Origin: Nocardia higoensis NBRC 100133
Lineage (GTDB): Bacteria; Actinomycetota; Actinomycetes; Mycobacteriales; Mycobacteriaceae
Assembly (NCBI RefSeq): GCF_000308595.1
Contig: NZ_BAGA01000073.1
Coordinates: 1 to 64,000 of the forward strand
DNA length: 64,000 bases
Reading direction: 5' to 3'
Shown: piece by piece, positions 1 to 8,051 of the stretch
Layout: each line of letters starts with the position of its first letter
Numbering within the stretch: position 1 is the stretch's first letter
Notes under the pieces: model-generated
The model's database searches: none
Told to the model about the DNA's origin: nothing
What the model saw: only the letters and a program-made list of their open reading frames with translations
Program-made: the position numbers and the translations under genes

Positions 1-2
1 GC

Positions 3-206
3 GGCAATCGCGAGTGGCGCGCAGACCGATGCGACCTGGCCACCGGCGTCTCGACCCTGGAGATCGACAACGGCACAGGACAGCAGCGGCTCGACGCCCA
101 GCTGGACGTCTACGAGCTGGGTGATCCGGCCGACGACCCGCGATCGGTGCGGACCCGCGTGCATTCCGGGAACCGGCACCGACGGATCCCGCGAAACCTG
201 GTGTGA
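3..206 (+). CDS. C-terminal fragment of an unidentified protein, possibly CocE/NonD-type hydrolase
   Basis: An open frame enters from the left edge and ends at the TGA at 204-206, giving the last 67 residues of a protein whose body lies outside the window. The segment carries a DLATG turn, a strand ending TLEID and then DDPRSVR. This loosely resembles the C-terminal beta-domain of X-Pro dipeptidyl-peptidase/CocE hydrolases, where a DDPLSAR-like motif is common. The call rests on that resemblance alone and is weak; the frame itself has normal GC-rich codon use. Confidence 0.35.
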   Translation, partial: GNREWRADRCDLATGVSTLEIDNGTGQQRLDAQLDVYELGDPADDPRSVRTRVHSGNRHRRIPRNLV

Positions 207-210
207 GCCT

Positions 211-384
211 TCACGTTCGCTCGTTGAGCAAGGGTCGGAATGTCCCGAGGAAGTCGGCGGTCCACTCGCCGGGGATCTCCCAGGGAATGAAGTGGCCGCC
301 CTTCGGGTGGCAGGTGATGTCGACGTGGTTGTACGTCCACGGGTAGCGGTTGTTGTTGGCGTAGGTGCGGATCGAGGAGGCGAT
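211..384 (-). pseudogene. Epoxide hydrolase C-terminal relic
   Basis: Read on the minus strand this stretch encodes SIRTYANNNRYPW followed at once by YNHVDITCHPKGGHFIPWE and a final TADFLGTFRPL. The block GGHFIPWE with the catalytic His is the signature end of epoxide-hydrolase-type alpha/beta hydrolases. In intact relatives YANNNRYPW is separated from the NHV block by some tens of residues, so an internal deletion is inferred. No N-terminal domain, oxyanion motif or nucleophile is present upstream; residues encoded beyond 384 look random. It is a decayed gene end, not a functional enzyme. Confidence 0.6.
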
Positions 385-484
385 CGACCGGCCCGTCGAT
401 GTCCGCCCCGCGTCACCAGGCCATCGGCCTCGAGCTTCGCCACCGCCGAAGTCAACCACCGACAGACCTGGATCAGGACCGTCG

Positions 485-1756
485 TCACCCCGCGCGGGAC
501 CTGCGCCGGGGGCGGATCACGACGTGGAACGGTCCCTCGACGTATTCGATGACCGGTCCGGTACCGGCGGAGACCCATCGGACTCGATCGAGTGTGCGGA
601 GCATGCGGGATCCGTTGTGGGCGAAAGGGTTTGCGATGAAGTAGGTGGCGGTGAGGTCGGGGCGGTGGTGGAAGCCGGTGGCCAGCGGTCGGCCCGAGAG
701 GTAGAGGTCGCCTACGGCTCCGAAGGGGACGGGCTCGAGCTTCTCGTCGAGTACGTGCGCCGTTATGGTCTCGACGGGGGTGCCGAGGAGTTCACGGTGG
801 TCGGCGGCGGCGGCGGCGGTGGCCGGGCCGCTGATCGCGACGGCCATGCCCGCTGTGCCGTAGGTGAGGCAGAGGTGGCGGCTCGCCGACCAGGCGGCGG
901 TGAGGCCTTCGGGGAGGTCTCGGCCGTCGAGCAGGAGGCACTGGAGTGACGGCAGAGTGGTGGGGGCGAGCGAGAGCAGTTCGTCGGAGGTGAGGTAGGC
1001 GTGGCTGATGTGCTCGCGGCGGATGAGGTCGGCGAGTTCCTCGCCCGCGGTGACGGTCGGCGGAGCGAGCACTGCCGTAGCGGCCGATCCGAAGGTGAGC
1101 AGCAGTTCCAACAGCCACCCGTCGTGGTGCGGAGCGGCGATGTGCATGACGCGGGAGTTGCGGTCGGCGTCGAATCGGTTCCGGTAGGCGTTGGCCAGGA
1201 TGGTGAGCGACCGCTGGGTGAGCCGGACGCCCTTCGGCGCGCCGGTGCCGCCGCTGGAGTAGGGCATGTGAGCGATCTCGTCCGGATCGAGCTTCCGGAT
1301 CTGTTCGGCGCGCGGAGGCGGCCCCGATGGCGTCGGCGCCGAAAGGACTTCGGGGTCGTCGAGGAGGATCCATTCGGCGGATTCGGGCAGGCCCGCGCGT
1401 TCGCGGGTCGAGGTCAGCCCGAATCGTGCCGCCGAATGCTCGGCCACATAAGCCACCCGGTCGGGATACTGCCTCGGGCCCGCGGGTACGAAGGTGGCGC
1501 CGGTCTCGGCGATCGCCCACCAGGCGAGGATGGCTTCGAACGAGCGGGGGAGCGCGACCAGGACCAGCGTTCCCGGCCCGATGCCACGGTCGGTCAGGCG
1601 CCGGGCGAGGCGCGCGGCGTGGGCGGCGAGTTCGCCGTAGCTGATTCGGCGATCCCCGCACACCACTGCGGTGGCGGAGGGATCGTGCCCGACCGCCGCG
1701 CTCAGCACGTGCGGCAGGGTCTGCGGCTCCGGCACCGCGGGTTCATCAGTAGGCAT
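485..1756 (-). CDS. Truncated stand-alone adenylation-domain protein
   Basis: This 423-residue protein resembles an NRPS-type AMP-binding domain. The core A1-A7 fold is recognisable. The phosphate loop near residues 165-177 reads PYSSGGTGAPKGV instead of the usual YTSGTTGxPKGV, and the A5 region has TYGTAG instead of YGPTE. After the region equivalent to A7 (MLRTLDRVRW for YRTGD..RW) the chain ends in an arginine-rich tail, so the A8 hinge and the C-terminal subdomain with the catalytic lysine (A10) are missing. ATG 1756 is preferred over GTG 1762 because GAGGAG lies about 5 nt upstream. It is probably inactive or repurposed. It follows the reductase gene by 80 bp on the same strand. Confidence 0.7.
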   Translation of the reverse strand: MPTDEPAVPEPQTLPHVLSAAVGHDPSATAVVCGDRRISYGELAAHAARLARRLTDRGIGPGTLVLVALPRSFEAILAWWAIAETGATFVPAGPRQYPDRVAYVAEHSAARFGLTSTRERAGLPESAEWILLDDPEVLSAPTPSGPPPRAEQIRKLDPDEIAHMPYSSGGTGAPKGVRLTQRSLTILANAYRNRFDADRNSRVMHIAAPHHDGWLLELLLTFGSAATAVLAPPTVTAGEELADLIRREHISHAYLTSDELLSLAPTTLPSLQCLLLDGRDLPEGLTAAWSASRHLCLTYGTAGMAVAISGPATAAAAADHRELLGTPVETITAHVLDEKLEPVPFGAVGDLYLSGRPLATGFHHRPDLTATYFIANPFAHNGSRMLRTLDRVRWVSAGTGPVIEYVEGPFHVVIRPRRRSRAG

Positions 1757-1836
1757 CGACACTCCTCACGCGGGAGACTAACGAACCGAACGGTTTCCCG
1801 GTGTCGGGCATTCGAACGACACCCGTCCGCGTGTGT

Positions 1837-2865
1837 TCAGCCGAGCCTGCACAGTGTCTTGCCCGAGGTCTCGCCGGCGAGCAGCGCGCACAGCGCTCGT
1901 CCGGCCTGTCCGAGGCCGTCGAACACCGTTTCGCGATGGACCAGCCTGCCCGCGCGCAGGTGCTCGCCGATCTCGGCGCGTATCGCCTGCTCCAGATGGG
2001 TGAACGCACCCGCGCGGAAACCGCGCATCCGCAACTGCTTCGACACCATCGGGAACAGATCGACCGGACCGGTCGGCGCGCCGCCGTCGTAGGCGGAGAC
2101 CGCACCGCACAGCGCTATCCGGCCGTGCGGCCGCATGGCGTCGAGGGCGGCGATCAGGTGGTCGCCGCCGACATTGTCGAAGTACGCGTCGATCCCGTCC
2201 GGCGCCAGTTCCGCGAGCGCCTCGCGCGGCGGCTGCGACCGGTAGTCGAAGGCCGCGATGCCGAAGTCGCCGCGCAGGTCCTCGACCTTGCGCGCGCTGC
2301 CCGCGGAGCCGATCACGGTGGCGCCGCGCAGCCGGGCGAGCTGGGCGGCCATGCCGCCGACCGCGCCCGCGGCCGCGGACACCCATACGGTGTCGGTCTC
2401 GCGCAATTCGAGTACTTCGGTCAATCCCGCGTAGGCGGTGAGTCCGGCGCTGCCGAGTGGACCCAGGAACCACTGCTCCGGAAGCCCGCCGGGGTCGATG
2501 GCGGTGGCGCTGCCATAGCCGCCGATGGTGTCGCTGCCGGCGCCGATCAGCGCGTAGTCGCGATAACCGAGCGGGTGCGAGACGAGGTCGCCGACGCGGA
2601 GATCGGCACGCTGCGAAGCGACGACTTCGCCGAGGGCCAAGCCGGTCAGCGCCTCACCGGGACGGAGCGGCGGCAGGTAGCCGGGCGGTGTGGTGGCGCC
2701 GAGGCGGATGCGCACGGAGGGGTCGATGGACAGCCAGGTGTTGCGGACCAGGGCTTGACCGGGGCCGGGCGCCGGTATCGGCGACTCGCGCAGGTCGAGA
2801 TCGGTTTCGCGAACGCGGCCCGCCGGACGGTGGGCGAGCACCAGCTGTCGGTTGGTTACGGCCAT
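1837..2865 (-). CDS. CurA-like NADP-dependent MDR-family reductase
   Basis: A 342-residue zinc-free medium-chain reductase of the curcumin reductase CurA / leukotriene B4 12-hydroxydehydrogenase / 2-alkenal reductase group. It has the substrate-side motif NTWLSIDPSVR (residues 42-52) and the nucleotide-binding loop AAAGAVG (164-170), followed by the FDNVGG segment typical of the family. Such enzymes reduce C=C bonds of enones with NADPH. The start at 2865 is chosen over 2892 because GGAGG lies 6 nt before it. The gene diverges from the MFS exporter across a 90-bp promoter that holds one copy of the TetR-type palindrome, so it probably belongs to that regulon. Confidence 0.85.
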   Translation of the reverse strand: MAVTNRQLVLAHRPAGRVRETDLDLRESPIPAPGPGQALVRNTWLSIDPSVRIRLGATTPPGYLPPLRPGEALTGLALGEVVASQRADLRVGDLVSHPLGYRDYALIGAGSDTIGGYGSATAIDPGGLPEQWFLGPLGSAGLTAYAGLTEVLELRETDTVWVSAAAGAVGGMAAQLARLRGATVIGSAGSARKVEDLRGDFGIAAFDYRSQPPREALAELAPDGIDAYFDNVGGDHLIAALDAMRPHGRIALCGAVSAYDGGAPTGPVDLFPMVSKQLRMRGFRAGAFTHLEQAIRAEIGEHLRAGRLVHRETVFDGLGQAGRALCALLAGETSGKTLCRLG

Positions 2866-2908
2866 GGGATACCTCCGAATCGGCGCCGTCACGACACCCG
2901 CATACCTA

Positions 2909-2929
2909 AGATGAGTTCAATTCATTTTC
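2909..2929. promoter_or_regulatory. Palindromic operator, site 1 (curA-like / MFS divergent promoter)
   Basis: ATGAGTTCAATTCATTTT matches the repeated palindrome ACTGAACTGANTTCAGTT found at ten places in the first 31 kb. It lies centrally between divergent genes starting at 2865 and 2956, so one bound dimer could repress both. Confidence 0.7.
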
Positions 2930-2955
2930 TAGCGTAGACGAAAAGGATCGCCCCG

Positions 2956-4521
2956 ATGAGCCGTTCTGCCCCACCCGGTTTCACAGCTCCCTTGCGTGTC
3001 CCTCGACTGCGGATGTTGCTGCTGGTCCAGCTCGGGGTGAGTGTCGGCATGTGGATGCTGGTGACCGTCGCGCAGTGGCTGCTGACCACCGCGGGCGAAT
3101 CCGCGAGCACGGTGTCGGCGGTGCAGCTGGCGGCGAGTCTGCCGTTCTTCCTGCTCGCGCTCCCGGTGGCGGCGGTGGTGGACTCCGCCGGTCATCGGCG
3201 CATGCTCGTCGGCACCGCGCTGGCGCTGGCCGCCGTGGCGCCGGTGCCGATCCTGGCGGGTGGCTCGCCGCCGGTGCTGACCGCGGTGGTGTTCGTCGCG
3301 GGCGCGGGACTGGCGACGACGGTGGTCGTCTGGCAGGCGCTGATGCCGCGACTGGTGACGCCGGATCTGCTGGCCGTCGTGCCCGCCGTCGACGGCGCGG
3401 TGGTCAACGGCGCGCGTGCGCTCGGGCCGGTGATGGGTGGCGCGGTGCTGGCCGCGTTCGGCGCGAACCCGGTGTTCATCGCCGTCGCGGTGATCTTCGG
3501 CGTCTGCGCCGCGCTCTCCGCGCGCTACGTGCCTGCCTCCTCGGGGCGTGAACCCCGCCGCGAGAGCGTGCGCGAATCGCTGGCCACCGGGCTGAGATTC
3601 ATCCGTCACAGCGGCTGGACCAGGCGATTGCTGGTGCGTGCCACCGCTTTCGGGGTGCCGGCGGGGTGCCTGTGGGCGTTGCTTCCCGTGGTCGCCGACG
3701 AGCGGATGCGGGCGACCACGGTGGAATTCGGCCTGGTGTCGGGCGCGGTCGGGGTGGGCGCTGTGGTCGGCACGGTGGCGATCATGCCGCTGCGGTCCCG
3801 GATGAGCTGGAACCACTTCGTCGCGCTGGGTTCGGCGGCCTATGCGGTAGTGCTGCTGGGCTTGGCGCTCAACACCCGCATCGATGTCGCCGCCGCGCTC
3901 ATGGTGCTGGGCGGGACTGCGTGGGTCGGGGTACAGAGCACCTGGATGATCGCCGCCCATTCGGTCGTGCCGCCGTGGATCAAGACCAGGGTGATCGCGT
4001 TCGTGATGGTGGTCTTCCAGGGCGGCCAGGCTGTCGGCGCGCTGCTGTGGGGACGACTGGCCGACGCGCTCGGCCTGGTGCCCGCGATACTGGTTGCCGC
4101 GGCGGCGATGGCGGTGTCGGCGATCGGCATCCTGCGCAACGGTATTCGCCCCGGCGACGGCATCGCTCCCGACTCCGCCGGTATCGTGTCCGCTCCGATC
4201 GAGATTGCGGGCAGATCCGGCCGGGTCACCGTGGAGACGACCTATCGCGTCACCGAGGACGGGCTCACCGAGTTCCTCGCCGATATCGCCGCACAGCGGA
4301 CTTCGCGGCTGCGGCTGGGCGCGCTGCGCTGCGTCCTGCTGCGCCCGGCCGACGCGGACGCGACATTCGTGGAGTACTGCGTGTTCCGCAACCACACCGA
4401 CTATCTGGCACAGGAGACCGAACGGATGACGGTGCCGGAGTACCGGTTACGCGAGCGGGTGGCTCGACATCTGGACGGGCCGCCCGAGATCCGCGTGCTC
4501 ATGGAGCCGAGCCACCGTTAG
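2956..4521 (+). CDS. MFS exporter of the MFS_3/TES (EntS-like) family
   Basis: A 521-residue membrane protein with about 11-12 hydrophobic segments in residues 15-400, followed by a soluble tail of about 120 residues. That tail (TTYRVTEDGL... to the end, with FVEYCVFRNH) is typical of the PF05977 'transmembrane secretion effector' branch related to the enterobactin exporter EntS. Members export small molecules by proton antiport. Substrate is unknown; the shared operator with the reductase and the TetR regulon suggests efflux of a pathway substrate or toxic intermediate. A 72-nt copy of its 3' transmembrane part occurs as a relic at 28521-28592. Confidence 0.88.
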   Translation: MSRSAPPGFTAPLRVPRLRMLLLVQLGVSVGMWMLVTVAQWLLTTAGESASTVSAVQLAASLPFFLLALPVAAVVDSAGHRRMLVGTALALAAVAPVPILAGGSPPVLTAVVFVAGAGLATTVVVWQALMPRLVTPDLLAVVPAVDGAVVNGARALGPVMGGAVLAAFGANPVFIAVAVIFGVCAALSARYVPASSGREPRRESVRESLATGLRFIRHSGWTRRLLVRATAFGVPAGCLWALLPVVADERMRATTVEFGLVSGAVGVGAVVGTVAIMPLRSRMSWNHFVALGSAAYAVVLLGLALNTRIDVAAALMVLGGTAWVGVQSTWMIAAHSVVPPWIKTRVIAFVMVVFQGGQAVGALLWGRLADALGLVPAILVAAAAMAVSAIGILRNGIRPGDGIAPDSAGIVSAPIEIAGRSGRVTVETTYRVTEDGLTEFLADIAAQRTSRLRLGALRCVLLRPADADATFVEYCVFRNHTDYLAQETERMTVPEYRLRERVARHLDGPPEIRVLMEPSHR

Positions 4522-4525
4522 CGTG

Positions 4526-4568
4526 AAAAGCGCCGTTCCGCACGGGTTTCGCGAGGCACGGCGCTTTT
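4526..4568. terminator. Bidirectional terminator
   Basis: AAAAGCGCCGT (4526-4536) pairs perfectly with ACGGCGCTTTT (4558-4568), giving U-runs on both strands between the convergent MFS and flavoprotein genes. Confidence 0.85.
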
Positions 4569-4576
4569 TCCGGAGA

Positions 4577-5902
4577 TCAGCCGACGGTGACGGGCGCCGC
4601 CGCGTCGGCGGCGGCCAGGCCGAACACCAGGGCGGGGGCGATGCCGCCGGCGTAGGCGTGGTCGTAGAGGCCGCCGGTGTCGGAGCCGGCGGCGAACAGG
4701 CCGGGCACGACGCCGCCCGCCGCGGCCAGGACGCGGCCGGAGGCGTCGATGCGGACGCCGTGGAAGGGGAAGGTGATCGCGGGGCGCGCTTCGATCACGT
4801 AGTAGGGGCCCTGATCCAGCGGCGCCGAGTCCTTCCGCCGACTCGGCTGCACGTCGGCGCCCGCCGCATTGATCGCGCGGATCTGCTCGGCGATCGCGGC
4901 GCCGTCGTAGCCCCATTCCTCGGGCAGGTAGGCCAGTTCGTCGAGGTCGGCGGCGACACCGCAGCGTCCGCCGCGCTTGCTGGTCAGGTCGACCTTGTCG
5001 ATGGCCACGGCGCCCTCGACGTAACTGGTGAGCACCCACTGCTGGTACACGCGCTCGTCGGCGATGAGCAGGCCACGGGCCTCGGGGCGATCCATCAGTG
5101 CCACCGTGGTGAGGTGGTCGCCGAGGGTCTCGTCGGTGAAGCGGCGATTGGTGAGGTCGAACAGCAGGGCATGCTCGCTGTAGTACAGCGACAGCGCGAC
5201 GAAGTCGCCGGAGTCGCGGAACTCGACCTCGGTGGGGACCAGGTGGCCGTAGAAGCCGGAGCGCGGCGTTCCGGTAGCGGCGCCGACGGATTCGGCCAGG
5301 CGCAGGCCGGCGCCTGCGCTGACGGGGTTGGAGCGCAAGGGGATCGTGTCCGCGGCGGGGTGGACGTACTCGCGCACGAGTTCGGCGTCGCCCTGGAAGC
5401 CGCCGGTGGCCAGTACCGTCGCGCCCGCCTCGATCTCGCACAGCGTTCCGTCGGCCAGTCGGACGTTCGCCCCGACGACGGCGCCCTCGCTGGTGCGCAG
5501 TTCGGTGGTCTCGGCGCCGAGGAAGAGGGTGCCGTCGGCGACCACGCGGCGGCGGCACTCGTCGATGTACTGGTTGGTGTCGAAGGCGTGCCCGCGCCCG
5601 TAGCCGAGGATCGGCACGGCGTCGGCGACCTCGACGCCGGTCGAGCGGATCCAGTCCACGCCGTCGGCGAAGCCGTCGACGAGCGCGCGCCGCAGCGCGG
5701 GATCGCCGTCGGGGTTCACCTGCTCCATCACCTCGTGGTCGGGCGCCGTCCAGGCATAGCCGGCGAAGAGCGCGGAACCACCCACGGCCGGTGCCTTCTC
5801 CACCACGACGACCGATGCCCCTCGGGACAGGGCCCTCGCGGCCGTGGTGAGTCCGGCCATTCCCGCGCCGATCACGAGAACGTCCGTATGGATCCGCGAC
5901 AT
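4577..5902 (-). CDS. FAD-dependent dehydrogenase, fumarate reductase/KstD superfamily
   Basis: A 441-residue flavoprotein. The N-terminal dinucleotide-binding motif VIGAGMAG is at residues 10-17, followed by an acidic VVVVEKAPAVGGS loop. A second FAD contact, VLATGGF, and the C-terminal GLFAAGSDTGG..AGGIAPALVFG segment complete the fold shared by 3-ketosteroid dehydrogenases, fumarate reductases and urocanate reductases. The PAITFPFHGVRID stretch contributes the substrate/FAD interface. It would oxidise or reduce a C-C bond next to a carbonyl; the direction is not readable. An operator copy (5951-5970) lies about 50 bp upstream, tying it to the TetR regulon. Confidence 0.8.
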   Translation of the reverse strand: MSRIHTDVLVIGAGMAGLTTAARALSRGASVVVVEKAPAVGGSALFAGYAWTAPDHEVMEQVNPDGDPALRRALVDGFADGVDWIRSTGVEVADAVPILGYGRGHAFDTNQYIDECRRRVVADGTLFLGAETTELRTSEGAVVGANVRLADGTLCEIEAGATVLATGGFQGDAELVREYVHPAADTIPLRSNPVSAGAGLRLAESVGAATGTPRSGFYGHLVPTEVEFRDSGDFVALSLYYSEHALLFDLTNRRFTDETLGDHLTTVALMDRPEARGLLIADERVYQQWVLTSYVEGAVAIDKVDLTSKRGGRCGVAADLDELAYLPEEWGYDGAAIAEQIRAINAAGADVQPSRRKDSAPLDQGPYYVIEARPAITFPFHGVRIDASGRVLAAAGGVVPGLFAAGSDTGGLYDHAYAGGIAPALVFGLAAADAAAPVTVG

Positions 5903-5950
5903 GCGTGCCTCCTAGCTTCAGGGTTTGTGCTGCCGGTCACATTAGACAAG

Positions 5951-5970
5951 AAGTGAAGTCAGTTCAATAC
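5951..5970. promoter_or_regulatory. Palindromic operator, site 2 (flavoprotein promoter)
   Basis: AAGTGAAGTCAGTTCAATAC, read on the minus strand, gives ATTGAACTGACTTCACTT, a good match to the regulon palindrome. It overlaps the stop codon of the upstream FadH-like gene and precedes the flavoprotein start at 5902. Confidence 0.65.
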
Positions 5971-7902
5971 ATTCGGCACTGAAATCATCCCGAGGATCTC
6001 GGCCGCGGCGGCTCGACCCTCCGACACCGCGTGTGCCACGCGCCTGGGGACGAGGGCATCGCCTGCCACGTGGAACCGCGTCGAGGGCAGCGCGGCGGTG
6101 AACTCCCGCCAGTCCGCGCTTCGTCGTTCCCCGACCCGCACCACCCGATCACAGGACAGCCGGGTTTCCTCGTGGGACAGCACATTTCGGACCGTGACAG
6201 CTGTTCCCGCCTCGGTCGTGTCGATCGCCGCGCACGCGGACTCGACCAGCGGATGTACCGGCTCGCCCGCCCAGCGCCCGCGCAATTGCACCCTGCTCTC
6301 GGGGGGAATGCCCGCCGCCACGGCGGGACCGGGCACCAGTATCGTCACCCGGCCCGCGCGCGCCGCCAGCGCCGCTTCGACCGCGCTGACGCCGAGCCAC
6401 CAGCCGAAGCCGTCGTCCACGACCACGACGTGCTCACCGGGCCGGACGCGCTGCGGGCGGGCGATCGTCTCGGTCGCGCTGTCCGCCCCGGGAGAGGTCG
6501 ACTCGGCCGCGCCGACGGCCAGCACCACATCGCTGAAATCGCGCAGATCGGCGGCGGTGACGCGGTGGCCGAGCTCGAGCGTCACGCCGTCCAGATTGTG
6601 CCGGTAGAACTCGAGCAGACGCGCCCAGCCCGTGCGATTCGGTGCGGCGGCGGCCACGCGCAACTGTCCGCCGATCTCCGGCGCGGCCTCGAACAGGGTG
6701 ACCTCGCTGCGCGCGGCCCCGAGCCGGTGGGCGGCCTCCAATCCGGCCGGGCCCGCGCCGACCACCGCGATGCGGCGTGTGGACGCCGGTGGCGGGCCCA
6801 GCCGCAACGGTCGCGCCGGCCGGGCGGTTTCGCCGGGTGGCGCCAGATCCGGATTCACCGAGCAGAGCAGGACCGGGGTGAAGGAGCGGCAGTCCTCGTT
6901 GCAGGACACGCACGGGCGGATGCGATGGTCGTCGCCGCGCAGTAGCTTGTCCGCGATATCCGGGTCGGCGATGAACGGCCTGGCCATGCCGACCAGATCG
7001 GCGCCCGCCGCCAGTGCCGCGTCGATCTCGGCGCGGGTGCGAAAGGCCTGCGAGACCAGCAGTGGCCGGGTGGTCGCCGCGCGCAGCACCGGCAGCGCGG
7101 AGAGCAGCGGAGGTGTGGCGGTGGCCATGTCGCGCACGTAGGTGGTGCGCACGCCGGCTGTCACGTTGATGTAGTCGAACCGGTCCAGCAGCGGTAGCAA
7201 TTCGGCGAGCCCGTCGAGATCCAGCCCGGCTTCGACCGCCCCTTCCAGGGAGACCCGGACGCCCAGCGCCAGTCCCGGGCAGGCGGCGGTGATCGCGGTG
7301 TGCAGTCGGTGCAGCAGGCTCGCCCGGCCCTCGACCGTCTCCGCGCCGGGGCGGTGGTTGGTCGCGGGAGAGAGGAACTGGGCGATCAGGTAGCCGTGCG
7401 CCGCATGCAGTTCGACGGCGGCGAAGCCGGCGTCGGTGGCGTGCCGGGCGCTCAGTGTGAAGTCGTCGATGATGCGCTGGACCTCGGCGTCGGTCAGTTC
7501 GCGGGCGGTCACCGGTTCGCGGGGCGAGCGCACCGCGGACGGGGCGACCGGATGCTCCCAGAGTTCGGCGCCGAGCGTCTCGCGACCCAGATGGACCAGT
7601 TGGCAGCATGCGATCGCGCCCTCGCCGGTGATGGCCGCGGCCCGGCGGCGCAGGCCATCGATCCCCTCGGGGCGCCACGCCTCGGTGATATTGCCGACGC
7701 GGTTGGCCGACTCGGGGCTCACCACCGTGCCGCCCGCGATGACCATGGCCGCGCCGCCCGCGGCGCACCGCCGCCAGTAGTCGTCGTCGCCCGGCTGGGC
7801 CAGGCCGTCGGTCACCGCGCCGGAGCCGTGCGCGGTCGCGACGAGTCGATTGCGGAGCTGTAGCCGGCCGATTTTCTGACCGGTGGAAAGATGGGATGAC
7901 AT
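5959..7902 (-). CDS. FadH-like 2,4-dienoyl-CoA reductase / NADH:flavin oxidoreductase
   Basis: A 647-residue three-part enzyme. An old-yellow-enzyme TIM barrel spans about residues 1-325 (ELHAAHGYLIAQFLSP near 164-179 binds FMN and substrate). A 4Fe-4S site follows with Cys 331, 334, 338 and 347 (CVSCNEDC). The FAD/NAD(P)H half then starts with VVGAGPAGLEAAHRLG. The architecture is that of bacterial FadH, trimethylamine dehydrogenase and bile-acid enoate reductases, which reduce dienoyl or enoyl conjugates. The spacing to the last cysteine is shorter than in E. coli FadH. GGAGG precedes ATG 7902. It diverges from the ABC binding protein, with two operator copies between. Confidence 0.87.
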   Translation of the reverse strand: MSSHLSTGQKIGRLQLRNRLVATAHGSGAVTDGLAQPGDDDYWRRCAAGGAAMVIAGGTVVSPESANRVGNITEAWRPEGIDGLRRRAAAITGEGAIACCQLVHLGRETLGAELWEHPVAPSAVRSPREPVTARELTDAEVQRIIDDFTLSARHATDAGFAAVELHAAHGYLIAQFLSPATNHRPGAETVEGRASLLHRLHTAITAACPGLALGVRVSLEGAVEAGLDLDGLAELLPLLDRFDYINVTAGVRTTYVRDMATATPPLLSALPVLRAATTRPLLVSQAFRTRAEIDAALAAGADLVGMARPFIADPDIADKLLRGDDHRIRPCVSCNEDCRSFTPVLLCSVNPDLAPPGETARPARPLRLGPPPASTRRIAVVGAGPAGLEAAHRLGAARSEVTLFEAAPEIGGQLRVAAAAPNRTGWARLLEFYRHNLDGVTLELGHRVTAADLRDFSDVVLAVGAAESTSPGADSATETIARPQRVRPGEHVVVVDDGFGWWLGVSAVEAALAARAGRVTILVPGPAVAAGIPPESRVQLRGRWAGEPVHPLVESACAAIDTTEAGTAVTVRNVLSHEETRLSCDRVVRVGERRSADWREFTAALPSTRFHVAGDALVPRRVAHAVSEGRAAAAEILGMISVPNVLN

Positions 7903-7913
7903 ACCGCCTCCTC

Positions 7914-7933
7914 GAACTGGGTTCAGTTCACAA
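7914..7933. promoter_or_regulatory. Palindromic operator, site 3 (fadH-like promoter)
   Basis: GAACTGGGTTCAGTTCACAA; the minus strand reads TGTGAACTGAACCCAGTT. It sits only about 12 bp from the FadH-like start codon, so binding would block initiation of that transcript. Confidence 0.68.
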
Positions 7934-7980
7934 TTACCAGGAGGAGGTGATTGACACCACAGCCGGAGGGCCTTACTTTC

Positions 7981-8002
7981 AAACTGACATCAGTTCAGTT
8001 TG
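7981..8002. promoter_or_regulatory. Palindromic operator, site 4 (ABC importer promoter)
   Basis: AAACTGACATCAGTTCAGTTT is one of the most symmetric copies (half-sites AAACTGA and TCAGTTT). It lies 50 bp before the binding-protein start and likely controls the 8.05-12.8 kb operon. Confidence 0.72.
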
Positions 8003-8051
8003 GTGGACGTCGACCGACGTTCACCGGGCCCGCGGGAAAGACGCATCGCGC

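Noticed and set aside
2929..4395. 488-residue open frame antisense to the MFS gene
   Set aside because: Composition is His/Arg/Gln-rich with no family motif, as expected for the antisense frame of a high-GC gene; the plus-strand MFS gene has a clear fold and start.
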